A stretch of DNA of 41,248 nucleotides, from the NCBI GenBank assembly GCA_016200355.1, contig JACQEY010000068.1, positions 1-41,248 of the forward strand, in the 5' to 3' direction. The DNA is from Nitrospirota bacterium (GTDB lineage: Bacteria; Nitrospirota; Nitrospiria; Nitrospirales; Nitrospiraceae). Of this stretch, positions 7,671-16,477 are shown piece after piece. Below the pieces are notes generated by a model. That model was not told where the DNA came from. It did no database searches and saw only the letters and a program-made list of their open reading frames with translations. Numbering within the stretch: the first letter of the stretch is position 1; each line of letters opens with the position of its first letter. The position numbers and the translations under genes are program-made.

Positions 7671-8513
7671 CTAAAATCCCGCAACCACTCCGATTTGAAT
7701 GACGTTGATCGGTCCCGACAAGTTCCCCGCTCCGGGTGCGAAACTGTCGAGACTCCCAAAGTTGACCAGGTGGATCTTGTCCTCAAGACGAAGGCGCCAT
7801 TCCAATCCTGATTCAGTACGAAAAGCGGCCAAGTCTACCCCCAGTGAGACATACCCTCCCATCGCCGACTTATTCACTGAGCGTTTGGTTTCAAAACAGG
7901 GAGCGATGCTGGTACAGGTTGGTGGCGGGATATTAACCGACTCCGAGAGGTCGAGTTGATAGTAGCCACCTCCCGCACCGAGGAAATACTTGAATCGTCC
8001 CTGCCCCATCATGAACTTGATGCTGGGACCCGCATGCCACACCCGCGCATCGAGATCACCTGTGGTCGGCGACGTTGACGATTGAGTGGTATCTCCAGAA
8101 CCTTGGTTGCCAAAAAAGAAGGCGCCAAATTCTCCGCCGAGATAGAGGTCGCCGCGCTCCCAGCGCGCGATGTGCCGGTGATACGCTGTCTCGAGCGCGA
8201 AGCCTGCGGAGGAGACGTGACCCGGGCGGTTGGCAGTGGCTGTCGTCGTTCCGAACTCTGTATTGCCAAGACTTGGAAAAATAGCCAGCCCCAGGCCTAA
8301 TGTAAAGAGGTTCTTTGTCGGTTCTTCGTACCACTCTTTTGGTGGTGGAAGGGCCTTGTTTGAGTCGGCGGCAACCTCCGCAACAGGCGCTGACTCACCC
8401 GGCTCTTGAGCCAGTGCATAGGAAGTCGGGGAGAGGACAACGATCGGGAGGACCAAGGCAAACCACATGAGCGTGGATCGTAGGCGTATAGACCCCTGTC
8501 CCTCAGCCCTCAT
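7671..8513 (-). CDS. Outer-membrane beta-barrel protein
   Basis: A 280-residue exported protein with an N-terminal signal peptide ending near SYALAQ, a Pro/Ala-rich linker, and then alternating amphipathic strands (FTLGLGLAIFP, HVSSAGFALETAYHRHI, LYLGGEFGAFFFG, FKYFLGAGGGYYQLDL, GGYVSLGVDLAAF, VIQIGVVAGF). It ends in phenylalanine, the signal recognised by the BAM complex. The number of strands suggests a small barrel of 8-10 strands. Two cysteines in PPTCTSIAPCF could form a loop disulfide. Substrate and function are unknown. GAGGTG 6-11 bases before the ATG supports the start. The gap 8514-8843 upstream holds no convincing gene. Confidence 0.75.
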   Translation of the reverse strand: MRAEGQGSIRLRSTLMWFALVLPIVVLSPTSYALAQEPGESAPVAEVAADSNKALPPPKEWYEEPTKNLFTLGLGLAIFPSLGNTEFGTTTATANRPGHVSSAGFALETAYHRHIARWERGDLYLGGEFGAFFFGNQGSGDTTQSSTSPTTGDLDARVWHAGPSIKFMMGQGRFKYFLGAGGGYYQLDLSESVNIPPPTCTSIAPCFETKRSVNKSAMGGYVSLGVDLAAFRTESGLEWRLRLEDKIHLVNFGSLDSFAPGAGNLSGPINVIQIGVVAGF

Positions 8514-8843
8514 GGCAGCACCTCTACTTGCAGTGGTGATTAATCTTCAGTCCGATACTCTTTAATAATGAGCAGAAAGCATGCCCTGGCAGGAGGGGTT
8601 GCTTTGACGGCCTCGCCGTCCATCTCTGTTGAAATGTCCATTCATTGTGATGACCGTGTATTCAAGCAATGTTGGGGCGAGGGATCTTTCTGGGCAATCC
8701 GAGAAATGGTCTGTAGCGTATTGGGACTTAAGAGAAAAAGAGAGGCATATGAATAGAAGTCAACGAAGACGGACCTTCGTGTCGTCGTGAACCATTGCAA
8801 CTGTGAGTTACTTCTGCTCCCACCAACTCCCACGGCGGCATCG

Positions 8844-9122
8844 TTAGGGATCAACCCACAAGCCTTTCATTGCCTCGCGTGCTTCTTTCTCCAGCCCTTC
8901 CAGCACCGTATCTCCCGGCGCATATTTCCGATACCACCAGCACCAGCCGTCTTTGACGAGGGCATGATTGCCGTTGGTGCCATCAGGTAGAAGCACATCT
9001 CCAATAGTTCTGTGATATTTGTCTTTGCCGTGGGTCTGGAGCGTGACTTCTTTCCCAATGGCGAGGTCAGCGGCCGCTTGCAAACAAACTGAGCAAATCT
9101 TTGCGGCGGAATTGCCTGGTCG
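8844..9122 (-). pseudogene. Thermonuclease (SNase-like) fragment
   Basis: The frame contains the C-terminal half of a staphylococcal-nuclease-like domain: IGKEVTLQTHGKDKYHRTIG, then DGTNGNHALVKDGWCWWYRKYAP and LEKEAREAMKGLW. This half carries the equivalent of the catalytic Arg in the KYxR segment. The N-terminal half with the calcium-binding Asp residues and the other catalytic Arg/Glu is missing, and the residues ahead of it are unrelated. It also stops right after GLWVDP, where relatives continue into a proline/tryptophan-rich end. It is therefore most likely inactive. A new start could be supplied by upstream sequence (frame open to 9203), but the active site would still be incomplete. 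Confidence 0.7.
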
Positions 9123-9129
9123 GAAATGA

Positions 9130-9699
9130 TTATCTCGCTTCCGTCGGCATGTGGAAGCAGTAGTATTGGTAATATTGATGGTCAATGAAGTCTCTGGTCG
9201 CAATCCCTGACTTCGGATCTCTCGCCATGATATTCATTCGAAGCTGTTGCCCCCAATCCGACACTCGCGGCGCTACTCCATTCAACAGGAATCGCGCGCG
9301 AATGCTCCAGAAGTAAGTGGTAGCTCCGCTCAACGGCTCCTGGACTATGTGGGAGGGCTCCGACAAGCCTTCACGAACATAAACGAGTTTGCCCGGAGCA
9401 TCATGGTCAGCCATCCAAATTTTCAACTCATAGGTAATGCCGCTCGCGCCCGGTACGCTCTCCGCGGCTTCCCTCGCAGCAAGAAATGCCTGCCAGCGCA
9501 AGGTGGGCTGCCGTGACGTCACGGCAGCACAGCCATCGCTCCGAGCGGGAGGAGTTTCCGGTTTCAGCCCTGAGAAGACACTGACCTCATGGCTGCAGCC
9601 ACCCAAGGCAAGAAGACTGACAAGAACGAGCGCCGCCAGCCCTGACGTGAGATTCCCTGTCTGTTCGCTCTTATCTAACATCTCCCTCTCATCCGTCAT
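9130..9699 (-). CDS. Hypothetical lipoprotein with fibronectin-III-like core
   Basis: A 189-residue protein with a delayed lipoprotein signal: a charged N-terminus, a hydrophobic run ALVLVSLLALGGC and lipobox LGGC near residue 35. The mature part has PTLRWQAF, ITYELKIWM, LVYVREGL and ATTYFWSIRARF, a beta-strand rhythm like fibronectin type III domains. No catalytic motif is visible. GAGG 7 bases before the ATG supports the start. It follows the lipoprotein gene at 9713 by 13 bp on the same strand, so the two very likely form one transcript and may act together in the envelope. Its stop lies next to the SNase fragment. Confidence 0.75.
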   Translation of the reverse strand: MTDEREMLDKSEQTGNLTSGLAALVLVSLLALGGCSHEVSVFSGLKPETPPARSDGCAAVTSRQPTLRWQAFLAAREAAESVPGASGITYELKIWMADHDAPGKLVYVREGLSEPSHIVQEPLSGATTYFWSIRARFLLNGVAPRVSDWGQQLRMNIMARDPKSGIATRDFIDHQYYQYYCFHMPTEAR

Positions 9700-9712
9700 G
9701 AGGTCCTCACGG

Positions 9713-10576
9713 TTAACGACTCAGCAGAAACACCACGTCGACGATTTGTTCAGCCAGCGCTAGAGCGGCACGATCGATTCCGTCACGCACAGGCTGGGCA
9801 TTGTTGCTCGCCCACTCGGGGACCGTCATCCTTGCACCCCAGTATTCGAATCTGGCAATGTAGAGTTCCTCCTTGTCGTGCGTTCGAATAAGTCGGGCTT
9901 GTGCGGTCACGACCAGTCTTACAGATGGGTTGATCATCCCGGTGGAACCAGGCGAGTATGCCAATGGAGGCAAGCCATCGAGTTGGATCGATAGCACCTC
10001 TGTTTCGAGCCTCGTGGCAGCGGCACTCTCATCACTCGTTGCCTGGGGAACATGTGTATGAGTGGTTATGAGTTCGCGTACCTGATCCTGAACCCTCTGC
10101 TGGATTTCTGAACTCATCAGTGTGTTGCGGACCGTGGTCATGACCACTTCCACCGTTTTCGCAGGCTCCGCAGCGAATGCGCCATAGATACTGCCGGAGA
10201 TGGCTCCCACCGTTGCCCCGCCGGCACAACCTATGAACCCTATGATGGCGGCAGGTCCTCCCAGATAGACCGGCCATCCCAAGATCGCGCATCCAATCGC
10301 AGCACCACCGCCTGCTCCTCTTCCAGCACCAGACCAGAGACCGCTGGCAGGAGTCTGCACGAATTCGATGCCTGGCTGAGCAAGTGATGAAGCCACCCAC
10401 ACTGTTCCCAGCTCAGATCTGAGCGATTCTGAGGGCGGTGGAGGCAGGGGCCCGTGCAGATCTTTTGGTATCACGCTCACGCGGCTACATCCGGATAGGA
10501 GAACGATCAGCAGCAAGAGGCGGAAGACTTTCGATGATCGCACACTCAGGAGACCTGAAAGGATCAGTGCATTCAT
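9713..10576 (-). CDS. Hypothetical lipoprotein with glycine-zipper segment
   Basis: A 287-residue lipoprotein: a hydrophobic signal RLLLLIVLLSGC with lipobox LSGC at about residue 30, then a proline-rich stretch (GPLPPPPSE). A Gly/Ala-rich segment follows (about residues 80-135: GAGRGAGGGAAIG, GFIGCAGGATVGAISGSIYGAF) that resembles glycine-zipper membrane-interacting regions. The C-terminal ~150 residues look like a soluble alpha/beta domain (LETEVLSIQLDG, VRLVVTAQARLI, ARFEYWGARM). No family name is assigned. It heads a probable two-gene operon with the lipoprotein at 9130. Confidence 0.75.
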   Translation of the reverse strand: MNALILSGLLSVRSSKVFRLLLLIVLLSGCSRVSVIPKDLHGPLPPPPSESLRSELGTVWVASSLAQPGIEFVQTPASGLWSGAGRGAGGGAAIGCAILGWPVYLGGPAAIIGFIGCAGGATVGAISGSIYGAFAAEPAKTVEVVMTTVRNTLMSSEIQQRVQDQVRELITTHTHVPQATSDESAAATRLETEVLSIQLDGLPPLAYSPGSTGMINPSVRLVVTAQARLIRTHDKEELYIARFEYWGARMTVPEWASNNAQPVRDGIDRAALALAEQIVDVVFLLSR

Positions 10577-10595
10577 TGTTTACTCACCAGCCGGA

Positions 10596-10763
10596 TTAAC
10601 CATGAGAAACACGAAAAGTGTATGCCACAATCTTGTACATGATCCCCTCGTACGTGGCGCGTGGAAGAATCTTTTTCTGCATCAACTCGTCTTTCCTTGC
10701 ATACGGACGCTCTTTGAAGATTTTCTCTGGGTAGGCGGTCCCGACTCCTGGCGGAGACTTACG
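10596..10763 (-). pseudogene. Short open frame, probable gene remnant
   Basis: The - strand frame between stops at 10764-10766 and 10596-10598 encodes a 55-residue stretch including TAYPEKIFKERPYARKDEL and PRATYEGIMYKIVAYTF. Codon usage looks protein-like. An internal ATG at 10680-10682 would give only 28 residues, with no strong ribosome-binding site. The EGIMYKIVA segment recurs as EGIKYKIVA at 7594-7670. It may be the C-terminal end of a lost gene, or a small protein in its own right between the propeller gene and the glycine-zipper lipoprotein. Confidence 0.35.
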
Positions 10764-10798
10764 TTACGGGGCAGTGGTCCCTGTTGATGTCGAGGAGG

Positions 10799-13051
10799 CT
10801 AGCCTGCTTGACATCGTTCCTCCATCATCTCGTGCCGTTCGTCCTCTTGGTTGGCGCAAGGTTTATGTCTGGTACGAGTTTGCCTGATGACGATGAGCAC
10901 GCCGATCAGGATGACACCGTACGCGGCGACGGGATGCTTGATCGCATAGACAACCGGCCAGAGGCTGAGCCTCACAGCGGTCCGAAGTGTTTCGTGCTTC
11001 TTGATGAACTCGGCAATGGGCGGTGAGACCGTGTAATAGAGGCGCACGAATGTGCGTCCCATCGCGTTTGTCAGGAGGTGCTTGTCGCGGAACGCTCTTA
11101 GGGTAACCACCTCGTCTGCCATCGTGCTCCCATAGGCCGCGGTGGCGATGAAGCAGCCACCACCAGATGGTGGAGCGGGAGGCGGGGTACTGCTGTTGAA
11201 GGTAGCAGTACAACTCATGTTGACATTCAGCGTCACTCTCCCGTCGCTACAATCCGGATCTCCGCCCCAGCTCGAGAAGGATGACCCGCTGTCGGGTGTT
11301 GCTGTGAGGGTAACAAACGCCCCGAAGTCAAAACTCGCTTGGCAGGTTCCCCCACAGGTAATGCCTTCGGGAGATGAAGTGACTGTCCCGATACCAGTGC
11401 CTCCCTTTGCCACGGTAAGCGTGCGCGGTCCTCCAAGTTCAAATACGGTGTTTGCTCCTGAAGCCGTGACATAGGCATGTTTCCCGTCAGGACTGATCGC
11501 GATCCCTGTCGGTCCAGACCCTACATTAAAGGTGCTGATGACCTGGTCGGTCGCCGTGCTCACGACACTTACGGTACCGTCTCCTCTGTTCCCAACATAG
11601 ACCCTGCTGCCATCGGGGCTAACGGCCACTCCCGCCGGCATCATCCCCACGAGTATCGGCGTTGTGAGTTTCGTCGCCGTGTTATACACAGCGACGGAGT
11701 TGCCAAGATCATTTGAAACATAGACCTTTCCCCCATCCGGAGTCACAGCGATGCCGACCGGACCTAGACCAACGGCAAACGTCTCTGTGATCGTGTTGCT
11801 CAGGGGTTCGTAGACGTTAACCTCATTCGGAGGGCCGGTAAATGTTAAATAGGCGCGTTGTCCATCAGGACTCGGAGCGATACCGAGGGGCATGGTCCCC
11901 AATCCCCTGGAGATACTGTTAATCACTGTTTTCGTGGCAAGATTCAGAACCGTGACGGCGCCCCCATCGTGATTATCGGAAACATAGAGAAGCTGCCCGT
12001 CAGGACTTACAGCAATGCCTTGGGGATTAGGCTGGGTTTCCCCTCCTGCAGGAACTGACGGAATGGTGTCCACAAGTGTGAGATTGACCGCGTCCAGGAC
12101 GAAGACGCCGTTAGCGCCACCCGCCACATAGACTCGTCTATTATCGGGACTCACCGCGATCCCCTGAACGGGCACAATCACATTGAGATCCAAGAGGCGA
12201 GAGGCGATCACCTGATTCGTAACAGTGCTAAGCATCTTGACGGTGCCATCGGCCTTGTTTGCCACATAGGCCTTCCGCCCATCAGGACTGACGGCCACTC
12301 CTTCAGGAAGGGCACCAACTGGAATATCGGCGGTCTTGACCGGTTGCGGAAAGGTCACATTCGTATTGAACGGCAGTGGGCTGAAGGCTGTTCCACTGGG
12401 TGTGGTCAGAATAAGCGGGCTCGTTGTAGCTTGGGCCGGCACGAGTGTTGTGAGCGTAGTGGGACTGACTGTCAGGAGCGCCGCAGGGGTCGTGTTGAAC
12501 CCAAGCACATTATCCATTGATATGGGGCTAAAACCTGTCCCCACGATGGTCACAATCGCACCAGCTAAGCCGCCAGGGGGATTGACGAAAGCGATGCGCG
12601 GGCCGCCTAATGTTGCAATTTGAATCCCGGTAAATGTCCCATGCGCACCGGTGGCCGGCTGGTTCCAGCTGCCGCTGGCAGTCTTGCTGGAGACATTCAC
12701 CGCAGTGAGCGCCCACATGTTTTGCTGACAAGGAGGACGGGAGAGGGTACCGGAGATAACATTACCGCTCGCGGAGGCCGCAATGGTGGCATCCGGACAG
12801 TCCACATCGCCACTGATCCTTCCGGTTCCCGTGACTCCGGATGCCGTTTGCGCTAGCTCGACTTCCCAGTTGCCGGTGACCGGCCCTGCCACTGGGTCTG
12901 TTCCGGCCCATGTTCCGGCCCACACTCCGGAAATATCCGGGGCGGCTTGGGGAGGTGCACCCCCTCCGCCTCCATCGTCTCCGCCACAAGCGGCGAGGAA
13001 CATCAAGGCTATGAACAGAGCGGCAGAGGCTCGGATAGGATGATGCTTCAT
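10799..13051 (-). CDS. YVTN beta-propeller / IPT lipoprotein with CFI-box C-terminus
   Basis: About 750 residues. The start at 13051 gives a lipoprotein signal ([12 protein letters not shown], then GGDDGGGGG). Order of parts: a beta domain with [11 protein letters not shown]; an IPT/TIG domain ([11 protein letters not shown]); about seven YVTN-type propeller repeats, each with VSPDGxxxYVxN and xVxVxxTATxxV; a bacterial-repeat beta segment ([16 protein letters not shown] with ATFNSS); a proline linker; then a [10 protein letters not shown] box with [19 protein letters not shown] and SPPIAEFI; and finally a hydrophobic helix ([15 protein letters not shown]) with a basic tail. That ending is the CFI-box C-terminal domain, thought to be a protein-sorting signal. 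An upstream ATG at 13072 is possible. The protein is probably exposed at the surface. Confidence 0.88.
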   Translation of the reverse strand: MKHHPIRASAALFIALMFLAACGGDDGGGGGAPPQAAPDISGVWAGTWAGTDPVAGPVTGNWEVELAQTASGVTGTGRISGDVDCPDATIAASASGNVISGTLSRPPCQQNMWALTAVNVSSKTASGSWNQPATGAHGTFTGIQIATLGGPRIAFVNPPGGLAGAIVTIVGTGFSPISMDNVLGFNTTPAALLTVSPTTLTTLVPAQATTSPLILTTPSGTAFSPLPFNTNVTFPQPVKTADIPVGALPEGVAVSPDGRKAYVANKADGTVKMLSTVTNQVIASRLLDLNVIVPVQGIAVSPDNRRVYVAGGANGVFVLDAVNLTLVDTIPSVPAGGETQPNPQGIAVSPDGQLLYVSDNHDGGAVTVLNLATKTVINSISRGLGTMPLGIAPSPDGQRAYLTFTGPPNEVNVYEPLSNTITETFAVGLGPVGIAVTPDGGKVYVSNDLGNSVAVYNTATKLTTPILVGMMPAGVAVSPDGSRVYVGNRGDGTVSVVSTATDQVISTFNVGSGPTGIAISPDGKHAYVTASGANTVFELGGPRTLTVAKGGTGIGTVTSSPEGITCGGTCQASFDFGAFVTLTATPDSGSSFSSWGGDPDCSDGRVTLNVNMSCTATFNSSTPPPAPPSGGGCFIATAAYGSTMADEVVTLRAFRDKHLLTNAMGRTFVRLYYTVSPPIAEFIKKHETLRTAVRLSLWPVVYAIKHPVAAYGVILIGVLIVIRQTRTRHKPCANQEDERHEMMEERCQAG

Positions 13052-13282
13052 GGGAGAGACTTCCGTGAGCACATTCGAGGGATAAGAAGACTGTCATCTG
13101 CTGACGAAAGAGAGGGAGCAACGACTATGCCGTTCTCGCGGAAAACTGAAGCAGTAAAGGGATCCTTAAAAAGCGGGGCATTCACTGTCCATTCGATTAG
13201 CGAGCATGGTTCTGGGAGGGCCTCACCGTCGCGCTCTGCCTCAAGTGACCAGCCGAATGTGAGGAGGATCGCTACGGCTTCT

Positions 13283-13478
13283 CTAGCCCGCATTATCCAT
13301 GAGCACTTCTGCTGCAATTGCCGATTCGCTGCTGCGACAAGCCTTCGGCGGGCAGGCTTGCCGCTCGCTCCCTCAACGTACTGCACGAGTACGCCTCGGG
13401 GGCTCACGGCTCCGCGTGCCCGTCTCGCAACGCGACTCAGCGATTTCGCGACGAACCGTCATGAATAATGCGGGCTAG
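13283..13478. repeat. MITE-like dispersed element, complete copy 2
   Basis: A 196-bp element bounded by 20-bp inverted termini: CTAGCCCGCATTATCCATGA at 13283-13302 and its complement at 13459-13478, with one mismatch. The interior has further inverted repeats, for example CGTACT/AGTACG around 13376-13392 and AAGCC/GGCTT around 13340-13360. It encodes no protein. Ends and inner flanks match the elements at 1-232, 17711-17899 and 20250-20409. No clear target duplication is visible. The flanking parts 13052-13282 and 13479-13621 show no gene. Confidence 0.8.
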
Positions 13479-13621
13479 TAGGTGGGTGTCTAATCTGCTA
13501 GACGGTGCCGACCGGACGAATCTTTATCGATAGCGGCATTTCCGCGGCAATCTGTGTAACGAAAGATTTGTGTGGAGCAAGTGGCAAGAGATTTGCCGTA
13601 TTTCTGGGAAGCAACGCTAGG

Positions 13622-13805
13622 CTAAATAGGCCGCGACGATGCCGGAGAGGACAATGCCATCAAACGTGCCGGCGCCTCTGATACTGGCGATTCCGCTCTC
13701 AAGTGCTTCGATGTCACGGAGTTGGAGAAGATCAGCGCCGATGAGGGGCCCCAGCACCCCGCGACGAAGGCGGCTTGCGGCGCCTGTTCGGGAACCAGCC
13801 GTGTG
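13622..13805 (-). pseudogene. DUF1614 membrane protein, C-terminal fragment
   Basis: Read on the - strand directly after the Mut7-C gene's stop, the frame gives [20 protein letters not shown] followed by [23 protein letters not shown] and a stop. This matches the characteristic end of DUF1614 (COG4089) membrane proteins, which close with an LIGADLL segment and a [12 protein letters not shown] motif. Only about 50 residues remain and there is no start, so it is a relic. The Mut7-C gene replaced, or was inserted before, its upstream part. Confidence 0.65.
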
Positions 13806-13808
13806 TTC

Positions 13809-14306
13809 TCAAGAGGTCCTCAGTTCCTGGAGGCGCGCGAGCATATGTGTCCAATGGGTGCCAGGCCAATAGATCCGTCCACAATTGGAGCATTGCACAA
13901 ATTGGCGATGCAAGCTTGCGACATAGGCTGGGACTGTGGACGTTGCTTTCTCATGTGGGATCGATTTTAGGATACTGTTGCATGCTGCACAACGGCTTGC
14001 GGTTTTGTCACTAAGGTCAAGATCAAGGCGCAACTCCGACTGGAGTTGCCGAAGCTGGTTCTGCAGATGGTCACTGACAATGAGCGTGTGGTGATCTCGA
14101 AGGACCTTGCGTTGTGCGAGGTAACGATCCCTGGTCAGGAGCCACCGGTGTTCTGTCACAACACGCGAGATCAACGATTCATCGGAAATATCCTTTTCGT
14201 AGGCTGTGTCGTATCCGAGCATCCGGAGCCAGCGGGCCAGCCTGCCGAGCATGGCATCGGCGAAGAATACCGTCGAAGGAACGATCTGTGCATTGAGAGA
14301 CTCCAT
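13809..14306 (-). CDS. Mut7-C RNase domain protein
   Basis: A 165-residue protein with the Mut7-C domain (PIN-like fold): FFADAMLGRLARWLRMLGYDT (about 14-34, with the first catalytic-type Asp at 17), LLTRDRYLAQ (56-65) and a zinc ribbon made by CAAC (106-109) and CSNC (139-142). The domain is related to the C-terminal part of the Mut-7 exonuclease and is predicted to be an RNase, though few bacterial members have been tested. The family's usual length is about 150-250 residues, so it is complete. It is divergent from the small lipoprotein at 14375. Confidence 0.85.
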   Translation of the reverse strand: MESLNAQIVPSTVFFADAMLGRLARWLRMLGYDTAYEKDISDESLISRVVTEHRWLLTRDRYLAQRKVLRDHHTLIVSDHLQNQLRQLQSELRLDLDLSDKTASRCAACNSILKSIPHEKATSTVPAYVASLHRQFVQCSNCGRIYWPGTHWTHMLARLQELRTS

Positions 14307-14374
14307 CGATCATTCTATCCTGCATGAGTAGCGGATATCAGCGAGCATTGAATCTGTTGCAAGGAGAATCTCTC

Positions 14375-14542
14375 ATGGCAAGCAATCGGTTTATTCATTG
14401 TGTGATTGTCACCTGTTTTCTGAGCGCTGCTGTCCTGCTGGGCGGCTGTTCTCCTCCTCTCCCGAAAACCTGGCTGCCGCCGTCTGATGGCACGATGTCG
14501 ATCGACAGGCCCGTTGACGCCCCGGCCCTGAGGACTGAATAA
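14375..14542 (+). CDS. Small lipoprotein
   Basis: A 55-residue protein with an excellent ribosome-binding site (AAGGAG 8 bases before the ATG) and a type II signal peptide ending in VLLGGC (lipobox LGGC), leaving a mature proline-rich peptide of about 30 residues (CSPPLPKTWLPPSDG...). There is no domain. Similar tiny lipoproteins occur elsewhere in this window (39181-39342). It precedes the radical SAM gene by 59 bp on the same strand. Confidence 0.75.
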   Translation: MASNRFIHCVIVTCFLSAAVLLGGCSPPLPKTWLPPSDGTMSIDRPVDAPALRTE

Positions 14543-14601
14543 GCGGTCGGCGTGAGTCGAATAGATATAATCAGGCCCAGAGCCTCTTGAGGGAAGCCAG
14601 G

Positions 14602-15687
14602 ATGAGTTCGACCAACGGATTTCCCACCAAGTACTGGCACCGGCTGGATGACGGCCGCATCCAGTGCGACCTCTGTCCGCGGTTCTGTAAGCTCCAAGAG
14701 GGGCAGCAGGGTTTGTGTTTTGTGCGCGAACGTCGGCAGGATCAGATCGTTCTGACCACGTACGGGCGATCCAGCGGCTTCTGCGTGGACCCGATTCAGA
14801 AAAAACCGTTGAATCATTTCCTGCCCGGCACGCCCGTCCTGTCATTCGGGACGGCAGGATGTAATCTGGCCTGCAAGTTCTGCCAGAACTGGGACATGAG
14901 CAAGTCCCGCGAAATGGATACCTTGGCCGACGAAGCCTCGCCCGAAACGATCGCCCGGGCTGCGTCGGAACTCGGTTGTCGGAGCGTCGCCTACACCTAT
15001 AATGATCCGGTTATCTTCCATGAATACGCGATTGATGTGGCGCAAGTCTGCCGCGAACGAGGGGTCAAGTCCGTTGCGGTGACGGCAGGCTATGTCTGCG
15101 ACGAACCTCGGGTTGAGTTCTACCGGCACATGGATGCCGCCAATGTGGATCTCAAATCCTTCACCGAACGGTTCTATCACGAGGTCACCGGGTCCCACCT
15201 CCAACCGGTACTGGAGACGCTCATCTATCTCAAACATCGGACCAAGGTCTGGTTCGAGATCACGACGTTGCTCATCCCAGGAGAAAACGATTCCGAACGG
15301 GAAATCGAGGCCCTAACCCAGTGGGTGGTCGAACATCTCGGGCCGGACGTGCCGATTCACTTCACCGCCTTTCATCCTGATTGGAAGATGCAGGCGATCC
15401 CACATACTTCGCTTGCGACTCTGACCATGGCCCGCCGTATCGCGATGAAGAACGGCGTTCGCTATGCCTATACCGGCAACGTCTCCGACCGGGAAGGAGG
15501 GAGCACCTACTGTCATGAGTGCGGGCAGATACTCATCGGACGCGACTGGTATGAACTGAGCGAGTGGAACCTGACGGTGGATGGGAAATGCCGTTTCTGC
15601 GGAGCTCTTTGTGCTGGAGTCTTCGAAGCGAAGCCGGGACGCTGGGGCGCCCGCCGCCGATCTGTGCTGCTCAAGCAGTTCACCTAG
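14602..15687 (+). CDS. amrS: AmmeMemoRadiSam-system radical SAM enzyme
   Basis: A 361-residue radical SAM protein of the PflA-like COG1180 group. The [4Fe-4S] motif is CNLACKFCQNW (Cys 87, 91, 94), followed by SAM-binding segments around SVAYTYNDPVIF and NVDLKSF, ITTLLIPGEND and FTAFHPDWKM. The N-terminus has an extra Cys cluster (CDLCPRFCKL, 22-31) and the C-terminus another two pairs (CHECGQ, CRFCGALC), typical of the AmrS branch. AmrS usually travels with AmrA and a Memo-like AmrB; neither is in this window, so it is an orphan here. The biochemical role of the system is unsettled. The start at ATG 14602 is preferred over the in-frame TTG at 14587. Confidence 0.85.
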   Translation: MSSTNGFPTKYWHRLDDGRIQCDLCPRFCKLQEGQQGLCFVRERRQDQIVLTTYGRSSGFCVDPIQKKPLNHFLPGTPVLSFGTAGCNLACKFCQNWDMSKSREMDTLADEASPETIARAASELGCRSVAYTYNDPVIFHEYAIDVAQVCRERGVKSVAVTAGYVCDEPRVEFYRHMDAANVDLKSFTERFYHEVTGSHLQPVLETLIYLKHRTKVWFEITTLLIPGENDSEREIEALTQWVVEHLGPDVPIHFTAFHPDWKMQAIPHTSLATLTMARRIAMKNGVRYAYTGNVSDREGGSTYCHECGQILIGRDWYELSEWNLTVDGKCRFCGALCAGVFEAKPGRWGARRRSVLLKQFT

Positions 15688-15720
15688 CCTAAGGCGATTT
15701 GCGGGTTCTTCACCAGGCCC

Positions 15721-16074
15721 TCACGCGTGCCGCTTGTGAATGGTAATGTGATTCCCGTCCGGATCCTCGATCACCGCCATCCGGCAGACGGGCGTGTCGA
15801 ACGCTTCTGTGACGAACGGCACGGCCCGCTCCTTCATCTTGTGCACAAAGGCATCGAGGTTTGACACTTCAAATGCCACGACGGCTCCCTTTGCTCCGGG
15901 AGTATGGCCCATCTCCGTCGTCGTGATGGCGAAGGTCGAATCGCCAATGTCGTACTCCACCCAAACGTCTTGATAGTGATAGCTCACGCGTAAGCCAAGC
16001 ACATGTTCATAGAAGGCTCGAGCCCGCTCCATATTCGAGACCGGATAAACGGTGAAGGCGATCGAAGTAATCAT
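15721..16074 (-). CDS. VOC-family (glyoxalase/dioxygenase-fold) protein
   Basis: A 117-residue single-unit vicinal-oxygen-chelate protein: AFTVYPVSNMERARAFYEHVLG is the typical opening, and the closing part VIEDPDGNHITIHKRH is the conserved C-terminal strand. Possible metal ligands are the His/Glu pattern in the paired beta-alpha-beta-beta-beta units (E in WVEYDIG; H in NHITIH). The specific reaction cannot be told; the fold covers glyoxalases, antibiotic-binding proteins and isomerases. It is convergent with amrS, 33 bp apart. The 400 bp beyond it (16075-16477) contain no convincing gene. Confidence 0.85.
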   Translation of the reverse strand: MITSIAFTVYPVSNMERARAFYEHVLGLRVSYHYQDVWVEYDIGDSTFAITTTEMGHTPGAKGAVVAFEVSNLDAFVHKMKERAVPFVTEAFDTPVCRMAVIEDPDGNHITIHKRHA

Positions 16075-16477
16075 TAGAACGAGCCCTTCTCCATACCCTT
16101 ATTAGTAAAAAGATGAGCAATGAGCGTGCCTTCTTATCGATTATTGAGCAGACAGGAGAGGGTCCTGATATGTTGAGAGTTTTATCATCGGGTGATAACC
16201 ATGTGGGTACTTCAGTGTAGCCTTGTTCCTCAGTCCGTCGAGAGTTGATGGGGAAATTCGCTTCGCCTTGAAGCAACAGTGCAAGCCCATTGTGTTTTCG
16301 ATAACGCGGAGATGAAAGAGATCCGCGCCGAATCTCGCGGTCGGGCGGACACAGATCAGACGTTTGCCACTCGATGAGTGGCTCTTTCTAGCCTTCTGTC
16401 AGGAGATGAGGCAGCAACTGATCTCTTGATTGCGCAACGTATCTTTCGTGTCGACTCTGTTATGTTACAAGTGAAGC

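Noticed and set aside
12947-13468. 173-codon + strand frame
   Set aside because: Covers the start of the propeller gene in antisense and the MITE-like element; its composition follows the repeat.
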